The notes beneath the pieces are model-generated. The model searched no databases, was not told where the DNA came from, and worked only from the letters and a program-made list of their open reading frames with translations. Positions 55,956 through 64,000 of a stretch of DNA of 64,000 bases are shown piece after piece. How positions within the stretch are numbered: the first letter of the stretch is position 1; the number at the start of each line of letters is the position of its first letter. Both the position numbers and the translations under genes were made by a program. Origin of the DNA: Desulfovibrio desulfuricans (GTDB lineage Bacteria > Desulfobacterota > Desulfovibrionia > Desulfovibrionales > Desulfovibrionaceae); NCBI GenBank assembly GCA_015062205.1, contig SUVB01000035.1:1-64000 (forward strand). The letters are read 5' to 3'.

Positions 55956-57665
55956 CTACGACTCGGGCAAATGGAATTTCCCCGCCACCGGCGTACGCCA
56001 GCCGGCGCCGAAGGGCACGCGGCTCACAAACAGCACCGGCGGCATCTGACGGCGCTTGAATTCCGCCCCGAACAGTCTGCGGCGCACGTCCAGCCGCAGG
56101 GCGTCCGTCCACAGACTGCCCGGCCGGGATTCCGGCTGTCCGGCATCAGGCGCGGCAGAGCGCAGCAGTTCTTCCAGCACGGGGTCCAACACCTCGTAGG
56201 GGGGCAGGCTGTCCGCGTCCTTCTGGCCGGGGTGCAGCTCCGCCGAAGGAGCCTTGGTGAAAATCTCCCCGGGGATGGTTTCCGCGTCGCAGTGCGCGTT
56301 GTACCAGCGGCCCACGGCGTAGACCTGGGTCTTGGTCAGGTCGCCGATGACGCCCAGCGCGCCCACGGCATCGCCGTAAAGCGTGCAATAGCCCACGGCG
56401 CATTCACTCTTGTTGCCCGCGTTGAGCACCAGGGCTCCGGCCCGGTTGGCCAGGGAGGACACAAGCGTGCCGCGTATGCGGGCCTGCACGTTTTCCATAG
56501 TCACGTCGCCGGGGCGCTCCGCAAACAGGGCCAAGCCCGGTTCAAGCGCCGCCGCATAGGCCCGCATGAGCGGCTCGATGGGCAGGGTGACGGTGGGCAT
56601 ATGCAGGTTTGCCGCCAGTTTTTCGGCGTCTGTCAGGGAGCCGGGGCTGTTGTAGGGCGACGGCATGAGCACGCCGGTCACGTTTTCCGCGCCCAGCGCC
56701 TCGACGCCCACGCAGGCCACAAGGGCGGAATCCATGCCGCCCGAAAGGGCCACAATGGCCTTCTGCGCCCCGCATTTGCGCACAAAATCGCGCGTGCCCA
56801 GCACAAGGGCGCGCCAATAGGCCTCTTCAGCGCAGACGCACAGGGGCTCCAGGCTGTCGGCAGCGCCCTGGCCCCGGGCGGTGTCCACCGTCAGCGTATC
56901 CTCCTCAAAGGCCTTGCCGCGCGCCAGCAGCCGGCCGGTGGGATCAAAGACGCAACTCTGGCCGTTGTACACGCGACTGTCATTGCCGCCCACCATGTTC
57001 ACCGAAAACAGATGCACATGATGGCGCGCCGCCATGTGCGAGAGCAGGCGCTCGCGCGCTTCCTGCGAGCCCTGCCGGAAAGGCGAGGCCGCCATGTGCA
57101 CCAGGGCGTCCACGCCGCGCCGCGTCAACTCCATGAGCGCGCTGTGCCCCCCCGCGTACCCGGTATTCCAGAATGAGCCGTCCATGTTCAGCGCGTTCTC
57201 GCACAGGGCCACGCCCAGCCGCCAGCCCTTGAGGGTCACAATGCCGCAGGAAATGCCCCTGTCGAAATAGCCGGCGTCCTGATCCGGCATTTCGCCCGGG
57301 GCATGATTCTGCCCCGGGTTGCGGTACACCTTGCGCGAAACTACCTGCCAGCCGCCATTCTCCACCAGCACCGCCGCATTGGACTGCAGCCCGGCGGCAT
57401 AGACGCTGGGCACGGGCGCGCCCACCAGCAGGGCAGGGCCGTCCCGGAAGGCCGCCGCCAGGCTGTCCAGCGCCCTGAGGCAGCCCGCCGCGAAATCCTC
57501 GGCAAGCAGAAAATGACCGGGTGTCACGCCGCACAGCGCCAGTTCCGGCGTGACGCACAACTCGGCCCCGGCTCCGGCCGCCTGCCGGGCCGCATCCAGA
57601 ATGCGCGCAAAGTTCCCGGCCACATCGCCATTAACGCTGTTGCACTGCAAAAGGGCTATCTTCAT
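55956..57665 (-). CDS. nadE: Glutamine-dependent NAD+ synthetase
   Basis: A 569-residue two-domain enzyme that makes NAD+ from deamido-NAD with ammonia from glutamine. The N-terminal nitrilase-like glutaminase domain (to about 270) has the triad region: Glu in CVTPELALCG, Lys in VSRKVYRNPGQ and Cys in GVALCENALNM. The C-terminal ATP-pyrophosphatase domain has the P-loop AIVALSGGMDSALVA and later NAGNKSECAVGYCTLYGD. GAGGAGG before ATG 57665 is strong. It is 30 bases downstream of the ubiD-like gene. Confidence 0.95.
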   Translation of the reverse strand: MKIALLQCNSVNGDVAGNFARILDAARQAAGAGAELCVTPELALCGVTPGHFLLAEDFAAGCLRALDSLAAAFRDGPALLVGAPVPSVYAAGLQSNAAVLVENGGWQVVSRKVYRNPGQNHAPGEMPDQDAGYFDRGISCGIVTLKGWRLGVALCENALNMDGSFWNTGYAGGHSALMELTRRGVDALVHMAASPFRQGSQEARERLLSHMAARHHVHLFSVNMVGGNDSRVYNGQSCVFDPTGRLLARGKAFEEDTLTVDTARGQGAADSLEPLCVCAEEAYWRALVLGTRDFVRKCGAQKAIVALSGGMDSALVACVGVEALGAENVTGVLMPSPYNSPGSLTDAEKLAANLHMPTVTLPIEPLMRAYAAALEPGLALFAERPGDVTMENVQARIRGTLVSSLANRAGALVLNAGNKSECAVGYCTLYGDAVGALGVIGDLTKTQVYAVGRWYNAHCDAETIPGEIFTKAPSAELHPGQKDADSLPPYEVLDPVLEELLRSAAPDAGQPESRPGSLWTDALRLDVRRRLFGAEFKRRQMPPVLFVSRVPFGAGWRTPVAGKFHLPES

Positions 57666-57695
57666 TGCTCGCCTCCTCGGAGTATGAACGACGCG

Positions 57696-59567
57696 TCACA
57701 GCAGGCCGTGCAGCGGCCCGCCGGGCGCGGCCAGAGCCTCCACCCGACGCGTGACGGCCGGGTCCTCTTCCAGCGGAGGGGCATGGAAGGCCTTCAGTCT
57801 GGCGTCCACCAGCAACGGCGCCCGGCATGACCAGTGCCTGGCCCGCACTGCGGCCTGCGCGCCGTACACGTCCGCCGCAGGGTCTGACCGGGTGAACGTG
57901 ACCCACAGAAAATTCTCCATGCTCGCGGCGCAGAAGTCCGCATCGTCCGCCGCCGTCACCAGAGGAAAGGCCTCGCGGCCGGGCCATGCGCCAAGCGCCC
58001 GCGCCAGTTCCTCCATGCGCGGATCCGGCTCGTTGCGGGCCGCTGCGTGCCGGGGCGCGCCCACAGCCAGCAGACCGGGACCGGCCACGCGCACGGGACC
58101 AAAGCCCTGCGGCAGGGGCGGCAGTTCCGCCGCCGAACCCGTCAGTTCCGTCCCCAGCTCGCGACGTTTGCGCCCGGCCGAGGCCCAGAGCAGCTTGGAG
58201 CCTTCGTTGAGGGCCAGCCCCGTATAGTCCAGCGTGTCCGTGGTGCTGCGGGTGATGAAATGCAGATCTGCCGCGAAATCCGCGCGCTCAAGCATATGCC
58301 GCAGAAAGGCGGGCGCGTCGCGGGCCGTGAGGCCGGGCGCGTCCTCATGCGCCGCCAGCAGCACGTACTTGGCCAGCGCCGTCTGCGTGGTCCCCAGCAG
58401 GTGCAGGCCGGCGGTGATCAGTTCACGGGGGCGGCGCTCGTCCTCATAGGGCGTGTAGCGCTCGCTGCCCACGGCCAGCAGCAGCGGATGCACGCCCGCC
58501 GCATCCACGGCATGCACTTCGCGCACGCCGGGAAAGACCTGCGGCACCATCGGCCCCGTCAGTTCGTGGATGAAATCGCCAAAGACCGTGTCCTCCTGGG
58601 GAGGACGCCCCACGGCGGTAAAGGGCCATATGGCGTCCTTCCGGTGGTAAACGGCCTCCACCCTGAACACGGGGAAATCATGCTTCAGGCTGTAGTAGCC
58701 CACATGGTCGCCAAAGGGCCCCTCCGGCTTGCACTGCGGCAGAACATGCCCGCTGAGGCAGAAATCCGCCTGTTCCAGCACGGGCAGGGGCAGGCCGGGC
58801 ACGGCGGCCAGGGCCGTGCGCGCGCCGCCCAGCAGCCCGGCGAAGCGCAGTTCGGCAAGCCCCTCGGGCAGCGGCATGACCGCCGCCACGGTGAGGGCGG
58901 GCGGACCGCCCACATACACATGCACGGGCAGGGGCCTGCCCAGTTCCAGCGCGCGGGCGTGGTGCGCGCCGATGCCCCGGTGGATCTGGTAGTGCAGGCC
59001 CGCCTCGTCCGGCGCGTAGTCATTGCCCGCCAGTTGCACCCGGTACATGCCGAGGTTCGAGGCCCCCGGCCCCGGCCGGTCCGGGTCTTCCGAATACACC
59101 AGCGGCAGGGTGATGAAGGGGCCGCCGTCACCGGGCCAGCACACGAGTCGGGGCAGATCGGCGAGGGCGCAACGGCATGCCAGCGCAGGGACGCTCCCGG
59201 CCCGTTCCGCCGACACCCGCCGCAGATGGGGCACCATGCGCGCCAGCCCCGGCAGGGCCGCCGGCAGACGCCAGGGGCGCTTCAGGGCCGCTGCCGGGTC
59301 CGCCTTGGCAGCCAGCACGGCCCGCACCGCGGGCAGGCTGTCGCGAAAAATGCAATGCAACCGCTCCCGCGTGCCAAAGAGATTGGCCAGCATGGGAAAG
59401 CGTGTGCCCCTGACGCGCGTGAACAACAGGGCCGGGGCCTTGGCCCGGAAAGCCCGACGCTGGATGGCGGCCAACTCCAGATACGGGTCCACGTCGGCGT
59501 CCACGCGCACAAGCTGCCCGTGCGCCGCCAGATCGTCCACGCATTCCCGCAGGGTCCGGTAGGCCAT
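57696..59567 (-). CDS. UbiD-family decarboxylase
   Basis: A 623-residue prenylated-FMN-dependent decarboxylase. Family features are GMYRVQLAGNDYAPDEAGLHYQIHRGIGAHH, then LPLPVLEQADFCLSGHVLP and PEGPFGDHVGYYSLKHDFPVFRV, which hold the active-site acidic and arginine residues. In organisms that make menaquinone by the futalosine route, a UbiD-like enzyme of about this length (MqnL) acts late in the pathway; that is one possible role. No ubiX-like prenyltransferase is in the window. The start overlaps the nudix stop (TGATG). Confidence 0.85.
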   Translation of the reverse strand: MAYRTLRECVDDLAAHGQLVRVDADVDPYLELAAIQRRAFRAKAPALLFTRVRGTRFPMLANLFGTRERLHCIFRDSLPAVRAVLAAKADPAAALKRPWRLPAALPGLARMVPHLRRVSAERAGSVPALACRCALADLPRLVCWPGDGGPFITLPLVYSEDPDRPGPGASNLGMYRVQLAGNDYAPDEAGLHYQIHRGIGAHHARALELGRPLPVHVYVGGPPALTVAAVMPLPEGLAELRFAGLLGGARTALAAVPGLPLPVLEQADFCLSGHVLPQCKPEGPFGDHVGYYSLKHDFPVFRVEAVYHRKDAIWPFTAVGRPPQEDTVFGDFIHELTGPMVPQVFPGVREVHAVDAAGVHPLLLAVGSERYTPYEDERRPRELITAGLHLLGTTQTALAKYVLLAAHEDAPGLTARDAPAFLRHMLERADFAADLHFITRSTTDTLDYTGLALNEGSKLLWASAGRKRRELGTELTGSAAELPPLPQGFGPVRVAGPGLLAVGAPRHAAARNEPDPRMEELARALGAWPGREAFPLVTAADDADFCAASMENFLWVTFTRSDPAADVYGAQAAVRARHWSCRAPLLVDARLKAFHAPPLEEDPAVTRRVEALAAPGGPLHGLL

Positions 59568-60109
59568 CAGCGCGCCCCGCCTCCGCAATCCGCCCCTGCG
59601 GCGCCGGGCTGCGGCACGGCGGCTGTCGGCCACAACGGCTGCACCCGCGCCAGTGAACGTCTGCCCGCCAGGGCCTCGGCGAAATCGGCCAGAATCTGCG
59701 CGTGGTCAAAGACAAGGGGCTGCGGCAGGTCGTCCAGCGGATAGAAGGCGGCCCCGGCCGCGTCGTCGCCCGCCTGCAGGACGTCGGGATTGCGGGGTCT
59801 GCCCGTGAAGACCACGGTCAGGGTATGCCCGCGCGGGTCGCGGTCAGGCCGGGAATACACGCCGAGCACGCCGGTCAGTTCCACATCCAGCCCCGTTTCC
59901 TCGCGCATTTCGCGCACGGCTGCGGCTTCGGCGCACTCCCCCTCGTCAATGAAGCCGCCGGGCAGGGCGTAGCCCAGAGGCTCGTTGGCCCGACGAATGA
60001 TCACCACGCCGCGCCCCGGCGCGTAGATGACCACATCCGCCGTGGGCGCCGGATTGCGCCAGCAGGAATACGGTTTGCCGCAGTGCGGGCAGACGACTTG
60101 ACGGTTCAT
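59567..60109 (-). CDS. NUDIX hydrolase with N-terminal zinc-ribbon-like motif
   Basis: A 180-residue hydrolase of nucleoside-diphosphate-linked compounds. The Nudix box is complete: GGFIDEGECAEAAAVREMREETGLD (about residues 51-75). The protein begins MNRQVVCPHCGKPYSCW, a cysteine motif like those of NudC-type or ADP-ribose-type enzymes with a metal-binding head. The substrate is unknown, though nadE two genes downstream hints at a pyridine nucleotide. GGGAG precedes ATG 60109. It is the first gene of the nudix-ubiD-nadE run. Confidence 0.88.
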   Translation of the reverse strand: MNRQVVCPHCGKPYSCWRNPAPTADVVIYAPGRGVVIIRRANEPLGYALPGGFIDEGECAEAAAVREMREETGLDVELTGVLGVYSRPDRDPRGHTLTVVFTGRPRNPDVLQAGDDAAGAAFYPLDDLPQPLVFDHAQILADFAEALAGRRSLARVQPLWPTAAVPQPGAAGADCGGGAR

Positions 60110-60293
60110 AAAAACTCCCTTGCGGCGACGTCGCGCCGCAACGAGACAGTGTACCCCGGTACGGCCCCTGCCGCAAGGCGCGGACGGCAGGGAACGCGCC
60201 TGCCGGGAGCGGCGTTATCGTCCGCCCGCAATATCAAGGTGTTTTGACACGCCGCAGGAAGGCTCATGCATTGCGCGCAAACTGCTCCGCAGC

Positions 60294-61028
60294 TCAGGCA
60301 CGGGGCGCGCCGCCGGGCGGCTGCTGCACAATCACAAAGCCTGCCGCCGCCAGCGCCGCCGCGCTGACCGCGCCCTCGCGCAGCATGTGCAGGCGCCGGC
60401 CGCCGGGCAGAGGTTCCACGATGGTGGACGGCAGGCCTCCTGCGGGCAGGGGGGCGCCCGTCGGCAGCGGCAGGACGCAGGGGACGGCACGCGGCGCGGG
60501 AGAGTTCTCCAGGGCGGCGTTCACTGCCGCCAGCGCGGCCAGCAATTCCCTGTCCAGTTCTTCCGGACGCCGCGCGGCCGGAAGACCGCTGCGGTTGGCG
60601 CTGCTGGCCGTCAGCGCCCCGCCCGCCCGCAGGGCCAGCGCCGCCGCCAGGGGATGGGAAGTGACGCGCACGGCCGCAAGGCCGCGACTGTCCTTCAAGG
60701 CCGGGGGCAGAACAGCGCGGCCGGGCAGCAGCACCGTCAGCGGCCCGGGCCAGAAGGCGCGCAGATCCTGCGGCATGGCCGCGAGATCGGCCACGGCATC
60801 CGCCTGCGCCGCGTCGGCGGCCAGCAGGGGCAAAGGTTTGTGGACGGGGCGGCGCTTCAACTGGTACACTTGCGCCACGGCGGCTGCGTCGAGAGCCAAG
60901 CAGCCCAGCCCGTAGAGGGTTTCCGTGGGAAACGCGAGCACGCCGCCCCGCCGCAGCAGGCGGGCGGCCGCATCCAGATCGGGACCGGCGGGCAGGGCAG
61001 CATATTCCGGGGAAAGGCGAGAAGACAT
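60294..61028 (-). CDS. L-threonylcarbamoyladenylate synthase (TsaC/Sua5/YrdC family)
   Basis: A 244-residue enzyme forming threonylcarbamoyl-AMP for the t6A37 modification of tRNA. The signature LRRGGVLAFPTETLYGLGC is near the N-terminus, followed by the KRRPVHKPLPLLAA basic patch, LRAFWPGPLTVLLPG and LTASSANRSGLPA. The short C-terminal extension with LHMLREGAVSAAAL is YrdC-like rather than a full Sua5 domain. ATG 61028 shares its CATG with the start of the divergent rlmH; an upstream TTG is possible. No good ribosome binding site is visible. Confidence 0.88.
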   Translation of the reverse strand: MSSRLSPEYAALPAGPDLDAAARLLRRGGVLAFPTETLYGLGCLALDAAAVAQVYQLKRRPVHKPLPLLAADAAQADAVADLAAMPQDLRAFWPGPLTVLLPGRAVLPPALKDSRGLAAVRVTSHPLAAALALRAGGALTASSANRSGLPAARRPEELDRELLAALAAVNAALENSPAPRAVPCVLPLPTGAPLPAGGLPSTIVEPLPGGRRLHMLREGAVSAAALAAAGFVIVQQPPGGAPRA

Positions 61029-61500
61029 GGCGGGCAAATCCTTGCGATGCGTATGCGTGGGCAGGCTGAAGACCTCCTTCTGGAAAGAGGCCGCCGCCCA
61101 CTATGCCGACCGCCTGTCCCACTGGCGGCGGCTGGAGTTGACCGACGTGCGCGACGGCGACGCCGCCCTGCCGCCCGGGCAGCGCAACGCCCTCGAAGGC
61201 CGCCGCATTCTGGAGGCCCTGACCCCGCAGGACGTCCCTCTTGTCCTCGACGAGCGCGGCCGGCGTCTCACCTCGCCGCAGCTGGCCGATCTGCTGCGGC
61301 AGACGGACGAAGGCGGCCGGGGCCGCGCCTGTTTCATCGTGGGCGGGGCCTGGGGGCTGGACGAGGCCGTGCTGCGCCGCGCCGACGCGCGCATCCGCCT
61401 TTCGGACATGACCCTGCCGCACGAGCTGGCCCGCGTGGTGCTGCTGGAGCAACTCTACCGCGCCGAATGCATTCTGCGCAAGGTTCCGTACCACCACTGA
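61027..61500 (+). CDS. rlmH: 23S rRNA pseudouridine-1915 N3-methyltransferase RlmH
   Basis: A 157-residue SPOUT methyltransferase that modifies helix 69 of 23S rRNA. LVLDERGRRLTSPQLADLL, CFIVGGAWGLDEAVLRRADARIRLSDMTLPHELARVVLLEQLYRA and the C-terminal YHH are family hallmarks; the length is the usual 155 or so. ATG 61027 overlaps head-on with the start of the tsaC-type gene. A GGGGAAAGGCGAG run upstream could be its ribosome binding site, though it lies inside the divergent gene's first codons' complement. Confidence 0.94.
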   Translation: MAGKSLRCVCVGRLKTSFWKEAAAHYADRLSHWRRLELTDVRDGDAALPPGQRNALEGRRILEALTPQDVPLVLDERGRRLTSPQLADLLRQTDEGGRGRACFIVGGAWGLDEAVLRRADARIRLSDMTLPHELARVVLLEQLYRAECILRKVPYHH

Positions 61501-61551
61501 CGCCCGCAGTCCGACATTCCCGGGGCAAACCCGCATCCAGGGCGCTGCGCC

Positions 61552-63924
61552 CTACAGCACCTCGTAGATTCTGGCGAAGACATTGTCATACACCAGTTTG
61601 AAATACGGGGAGATGTCGGGATGCTGCGGGTCGCCCACCAGAAGCCGCACCATCAGCGAATTGTACAGCCCGGCGTCCATGGCCAGCTTCTCGTCCGTGA
61701 CGCGGTTGAACAGAAAATTGACATTGCGCCGCCCGGCAAGAAACGCCTGCTGCTCCTCCCGCGTGGCGTCGGGGTGCGCGTCGAACCACTCCCGGATATA
61801 ATCGCGGCGGGTGACGCCCGTCTCTTCAAAGACGGCGATGGACGAGGCGAAGATGGCGCCGGCGTTGCCGTCCAGACGCACCTCGCCGGTGTCGAGCTTG
61901 TAGGCCAGGGCCTGCGGCACGATGGAGAGCGCGCCCCCCTCGCCCGTGTGCGTGATGAAATTCCAGTTGCCGAAATTGCTGATCCAGAAGCCCAGCCGCA
62001 GCATTTCAAAGCTGACCACCACATACTGCCGCCCCTTGGCCTCAATGAGCGGCGTTTCCGGGGAGCGCAACCTGTCCATGAGCGCCTGCGCGGCCTGTCC
62101 GTCCAGCCCCTCAAAGACCTTGCCGGGGCCGCCGCAGCGGGCCGTATGGCGGATGAGCTGGCGGGCGAACCGCGCGTTGTCCGTGGCGAAGACAGCTGCC
62201 GGCAGGTACAGCGAGGGCCCGGCGTGCTGCGCGCCGTCGGCGATGGTCGCACGGCGGGCGAAATGGTGGGCGGCATAGCCCCAGTCCCACCACAGCCAGA
62301 GCACGGCATCCTCCGGCGTCACGGAACGCGCGCGCGAAAGCGCCTCGGCGTGCCGCCGGTTGAGTACCGGCCCCTGCGACATGGCGGGTATCAGTTCCAC
62401 AAAGGGGGCCGCCAGCAGAGCCAGCACCAGCGCCGTGGTCGCAAGCCCCGCCGCGGCGCCGCGCCATGCGGGCCGCAGCAGCCGCTGCAAAAGCCGGCAC
62501 AGGGGCAAGGTCAGTCCCACGGCCATGACAGGCGCGCCGAACATGACCATGCGCCCGCCCATCCTTGTACTCAGCAGGCCCAGCGCCGCCAGCGGCAGCA
62601 GAAAGAGCGCGCCGGGCCGCCGCAGCGCCACAAGCACAAAGCCCAGCAGGCCGAGCACGGCCGCTTCCACCCATGGATGGAAATAGGAAAAGATGCCGCC
62701 GAGGCTCAGGTCCTGCACCTCAATGATGGACTGCGCCACCGAAGGATAGGCCAGGGAAAGTCCTGCGCCCGTGGCCTTGATGTCGCCCGTATGCTTCACA
62801 TAGGCATTGATGTGGTTCACGACGGCGGCGAAGATTTCTCCCTGCACCATGAGCGCGGCCACGCCTGCCCAGAGCAGGCCCAGAACCCAGGGATTGCAGA
62901 GACGGCGGCGCAGGCGCAGGCCGTGCCGCGTGCCCGCCCAGAGCAGAAGCAGGCTGAAGCCGAAGCCCGCCGGGCCGGCCAGCGTGGGCAGGGCATAGGC
63001 CATGCCGCCCAGCAGCAGCAGGGCGCGCCGCCCGCGCGGGGCCATGACGAGGCCCATGCAGGCCAGCAGCGCCACGTTGTAGCGGATGAGATAGGGAAAA
63101 ACGGAATGCCACTCCTGCGTCCACCAGGAGATGACGCCGGAAGCGCCCAGCAGCACAATCCACTGCCAGCGCAGGGGGTTGCCCATGTGTTCGTCCGGGC
63201 ATGGACGTGCGGAGCCTCCGGTTTCCGACGCGTGGCGGAACAGCAGGCGGCGGGCCGTCATGAAGCCCGAGGTCATGGCCAGGCGGCGCAATACCATACG
63301 GGGCAGAAGCATGTAGCGCATGGCCCAGCCGGCCGGGGCCAGCGTCATCAGCAACGGGAAGAACAGCGTAACAAGGTCGGTATCGTAAAAGCCCAGCAGC
63401 GTCCGGCCCAGAAAGCCGGGCGCGATGGACGCCAGAATGCCCCCGGCCACGCCCGCCTCCATGCTGCCCAGCGCCCACACCCAGGCGTAGACGATGACGG
63501 CCACGAGGCTGGCCAGCACCGCCGGGAACCAGAAGGCCACCACGGCGGGAGGCGCGCCCGCAATCCCGGCCATGCCCTTGAGCATCACGGACATGGGATG
63601 CCCCACGGCCAGCCCGAAATCCTCGGCCCCCGCCACCCAGGTATAGGCGTCGTGCGTGGCCAGCAGCCACTCGCTGCCCAGCCTGTATTCCGGGTCCTGC
63701 CAGCAGGGCCATTCGAGCATGCGCAGGCCGAACGCCAGACCGAAGGTGACCAGCCCCCAAAAGAGCCCGCGCAGCCAGTAGCGCCGGACGGACGCATGCC
63801 GGACGGCAGCGCTGTTCACCGCGACGCGGGCGTTTTCTGCAGAAGCGGCCGCGTCGCCCGGGGTCCGGGCCGCCGCCCTGTCTGCCGGAGCTGTGGATGG
63901 AACTGTGGGATCTTCGGGACGCAT
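61552..63924 (-). CDS. pglB: STT3/PglB-type oligosaccharyltransferase
   Basis: A 790-residue membrane enzyme that transfers a lipid-linked glycan to asparagine in the periplasm. A disordered N-terminus (about 1-45) is followed by about 13 membrane helices. The first external loop has the metal aspartate in WQDPEYRLGSEWLLATHDAY, and a later loop has GFYDTDLVTLFFP. The catalytic-sequon motif WWDWG is at 545-549 (WWDYG in most homologues), at the start of the soluble C-terminal domain. Single-subunit PglB enzymes are known from Campylobacter and Desulfovibrio. GGAGAG before ATG 63924 fits. It may use a glycan built by the wbaP, galE and glycosyltransferase genes elsewhere in the window. Confidence 0.92.
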   Translation of the reverse strand: MRPEDPTVPSTAPADRAAARTPGDAAASAENARVAVNSAAVRHASVRRYWLRGLFWGLVTFGLAFGLRMLEWPCWQDPEYRLGSEWLLATHDAYTWVAGAEDFGLAVGHPMSVMLKGMAGIAGAPPAVVAFWFPAVLASLVAVIVYAWVWALGSMEAGVAGGILASIAPGFLGRTLLGFYDTDLVTLFFPLLMTLAPAGWAMRYMLLPRMVLRRLAMTSGFMTARRLLFRHASETGGSARPCPDEHMGNPLRWQWIVLLGASGVISWWTQEWHSVFPYLIRYNVALLACMGLVMAPRGRRALLLLGGMAYALPTLAGPAGFGFSLLLLWAGTRHGLRLRRRLCNPWVLGLLWAGVAALMVQGEIFAAVVNHINAYVKHTGDIKATGAGLSLAYPSVAQSIIEVQDLSLGGIFSYFHPWVEAAVLGLLGFVLVALRRPGALFLLPLAALGLLSTRMGGRMVMFGAPVMAVGLTLPLCRLLQRLLRPAWRGAAAGLATTALVLALLAAPFVELIPAMSQGPVLNRRHAEALSRARSVTPEDAVLWLWWDWGYAAHHFARRATIADGAQHAGPSLYLPAAVFATDNARFARQLIRHTARCGGPGKVFEGLDGQAAQALMDRLRSPETPLIEAKGRQYVVVSFEMLRLGFWISNFGNWNFITHTGEGGALSIVPQALAYKLDTGEVRLDGNAGAIFASSIAVFEETGVTRRDYIREWFDAHPDATREEQQAFLAGRRNVNFLFNRVTDEKLAMDAGLYNSLMVRLLVGDPQHPDISPYFKLVYDNVFARIYEVL

Positions 63925-64000
63925 ATGCGCGCTCTCCGCGGTTGTCGTGCGGCCGCTACACGCCGCCGGGAGTCAAAGCCCAGAAACGTCGTTCCGCGCC

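Overview
The window is GC-rich bacterial chromosome, most probably from a Desulfovibrio-type sulfate reducer (Desulfovibrionaceae). The main reasons are an adenylate kinase whose lid carries the Cys129/His135/Cys151/Cys154 metal site known from Desulfovibrio gigas, a single-subunit PglB/STT3 oligosaccharyltransferase, a short-chain flavodoxin behind a Fur-like palindrome, and a large set of TamA/TamB, AsmA, FecR and c-di-GMP genes. No rRNA, tRNA, CRISPR array, intact insertion sequence or intact prophage was seen. All assignments come from reading the sequence; no database search was run.

Layout. 1-600: the start of an unidentified leftward gene and a frameshifted relic of a phage-type S24 repressor. 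604-2016: lpdA (leftward). 2526-10437: a rightward run of diguanylate cyclase, DUF697 membrane protein, MBL-GAF-HD-GYP protein and CHASE2 adenylate cyclase, closed by a 21-bp-stem terminator; this is a second-messenger block. 10654-13200: a leftward pair of FecR-domain exported protein and TPR/beta-barrel protein. 13513-15873: a membrane protein with a perfect EF-hand loop. 15952-22118: tamA-tamB (leftward). 22271-23954: a DsrE-like protein, a Fur-family regulator and a Cys-rich mini membrane protein. 23987-24055: a flagellin C-terminal relic. 24069-30973: uvrA, a secreted protein, then wbaP, a GT9 glycosyltransferase and trmH. 31441-35595: a polar amino acid ABC transporter plus a BMP-family binding protein. 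35683-40456: galE, flavodoxin, a radical SAM protein, a PspB-like small membrane protein and a CgeB-like glycosyltransferase. 40718-44777: an AsmA-like protein and adk. 44943-46177: mobA-fmdE. 46489-51919: cvpA, mazG, a large lipoprotein and a polytopic membrane protein. 52181-54075: an AT-rich methyltransferase-like gene translationally coupled to a DUF1848 gene, flanked by terminators. 54219-60109: a secreted protein, glpX, nadE, ubiD-like and nudix genes (all leftward). 60294-61500: tsaC and rlmH, divergent from one CATG. 61552-63924: pglB.

How the genes fit together. Several clusters serve the cell envelope: TamA/TamB, AsmA, the FecR/barrel pair, and glycan genes (wbaP, GT9, galE, CgeB-like GT, pglB) that could make and transfer a surface or protein-linked glycan. 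The second-messenger block contains enzymes for making c-di-GMP, degrading c-di-GMP and making cAMP. Iron and redox control is suggested by the Fur-family gene and by palindromes at the flavodoxin gene and upstream of the Cys-rich mini protein. Tight translational coupling is common: TGATG junctions at tamA/tamB, wbaP/GT9, MTase/DUF1848, glpX/secreted protein and nudix/ubiD, and ATGA junctions at mobA/fmdE and lipoprotein/membrane protein.

Foreign or decayed DNA shows up as the repressor relic, the AT-rich sensor half of the diguanylate cyclase, the flagellin relic and the AT-rich methyltransferase-like gene. The last, with its permuted-radical-SAM-like DUF1848 partner, is the best candidate here for an undescribed system.
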